From Lachnospiraceae bacterium (GTDB taxonomy: Bacteria; Bacillota; Clostridia; Lachnospirales; Lachnospiraceae): 6,578 nt of DNA. The position numbers and the translations under genes are program-made. The stretch is from assembly GCA_009774215.1 (NCBI GenBank), contig VSNH01000225.1, positions 1-6,578 of the forward strand, given 5' to 3'. The notes under the pieces were generated by a model. That model saw only the letters and a program-made list of their open reading frames with translations, did not search any database and had not been told where the DNA came from. The stretch's first letter is position 1. Each line of letters begins with the position of its first letter. Positions 6,203 through 6,578 of the stretch are shown piece after piece.

Positions 6203-6565
6203 TCAATTCTCCTTTTCTTTGATTATATTTTCAAAGTGTTTCCACTTCGATTTCAGAACTTCATACAGTTTCTTATTGTCTGGATCCTCTACCAAACGTT
6301 TGAACATATCAAAATCTTTCGGATAAAGCAGGACTGCAAGACCGCCCGCCCTGTCAATGTTCCGCAAGTTGTAAATCTGTAGATCCGTGGGCGTGCCGTT
6401 CGGGGCCTTTGTTTCCACCCCCATGAACCGCCCTTTGCAGCAAACCAGCAGATCAGGAACCCCGGATTTTGTATAACCGCCACCGCCCCAGTATTTCAGG
6501 AACCAGCAGCCGGATTCTTTCAAATAAGCCTTGACCTTGTTTTCAAAGTTCTTTTCATGTGACAT
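6203..6565 (-). CDS. VRR-NUC domain nuclease (120 aa)
   Basis: This is a single-domain PD-(D/E)xK nuclease of the VRR-NUC family. Visible features are an N-terminal helix with E8 (NFENKVKAYLKE), the glycine-rich WGGGGYTKSGVPD stretch ending in catalytic D38, the strand FMGVETK with E51 and K53, and Q63 in the following helix. The length fits the stand-alone phage and bacterial form. Family members cut branched or flapped DNA such as Holliday junctions and 5' flaps, so a role in resolving replication or recombination intermediates or packaging-blocking branches is likely. The ATG at 6563-6565 is preceded by AAGGGG about 6 nt upstream, at the edge of the window. It is the most upstream gene visible, and the operon probably continues beyond the right edge because no promoter is seen. 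Confidence 0.88.
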   Translation of the reverse strand: MSHEKNFENKVKAYLKESGCWFLKYWGGGGYTKSGVPDLLVCCKGRFMGVETKAPNGTPTDLQIYNLRNIDRAGGLAVLLYPKDFDMFKRLVEDPDNKKLYEVLKSKWKHFENIIKEKEN

Positions 6566-6578
6566 CTGCTTCCCCTTA
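6566..6578 (-). promoter_or_regulatory. Ribosome-binding site of the VRR-NUC gene
   Basis: On the minus strand the last 13 bases read TAAGGGGAAGCAG just before the ATG. AAGGGG is a strong SD-like site at suitable spacing. No promoter can be judged because the window ends here. The TAA could be the end of a preceding gene, but that cannot be shown. Confidence 0.6.

Noticed and set aside
5684..6382. Long plus-strand open frame of 232 codons
   Set aside because: It lies opposite the HD and VRR-NUC genes, which have clear catalytic motifs, and its product shows no recognisable domain. It is a shadow of the real coding strand.
1..6578. CRISPR array, tRNA, insertion sequence, attachment site or replication-origin iterons
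   Set aside because: No regularly spaced repeats, cloverleaf sequence, transposase or clustered iterons were found by eye; the only notable repeat is the 25-bp pair.

Overview
The window looks like part of the early DNA replication and recombination module of a tailed phage or prophage of a Firmicutes host, probably a Clostridia/Lachnospiraceae-type gut bacterium. This rests on remembered family resemblance, strong purine-rich Shine-Dalgarno (SD) sites, mid-40s percent G+C by eye, and dense small phage genes. No host gene, integrase, tRNA or attachment site is present to fix the host or tell prophage from free phage.

All nine genes lie on the minus strand and read right to left as one probable operon. 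Neighbours overlap by 1-4 nt or sit within about 55 nt, except for one 80-nt gap before the polymerase. In transcription order they are: a VRR-NUC nuclease (6203-6565), an HD-domain hydrolase (5564-6199), a cysteine-rich small protein (5298-5564), a 56-residue basic protein (5108-5278), a P-loop ATPase of AAA_24/Sak4 type with a long charged tail (3798-5096), a GTG-started zinc-ribbon/coiled-coil protein (3517-3795), a DUF669-like probable ssDNA-binding protein (3017-3463), a compact family B DNA polymerase with an intact 3'-5' exonuclease (1095-2936), a 90-residue AT-rich unknown (826-1098), and the N-terminal 273 residues of a PrimPol-type primase-helicase (1-821) that runs off the left edge.

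Together they make a nearly self-sufficient phage replication set: primase (the helicase half would lie beyond the edge), polymerase, probable SSB, a putative annealing/recombination ATPase and a junction- or flap-type nuclease. The HD enzyme may act on nucleotides or nucleic acid.

Two non-coding signals stand out. The first is a perfect 13-bp hairpin with a GCAA (GNRA) loop next to the polymerase ribosome site; further pairing below it could hide that site. The second is an exact 25-bp direct repeat carrying the ribosome site and start codon of two consecutive genes, which makes the 56-residue gene look like a removable cassette.
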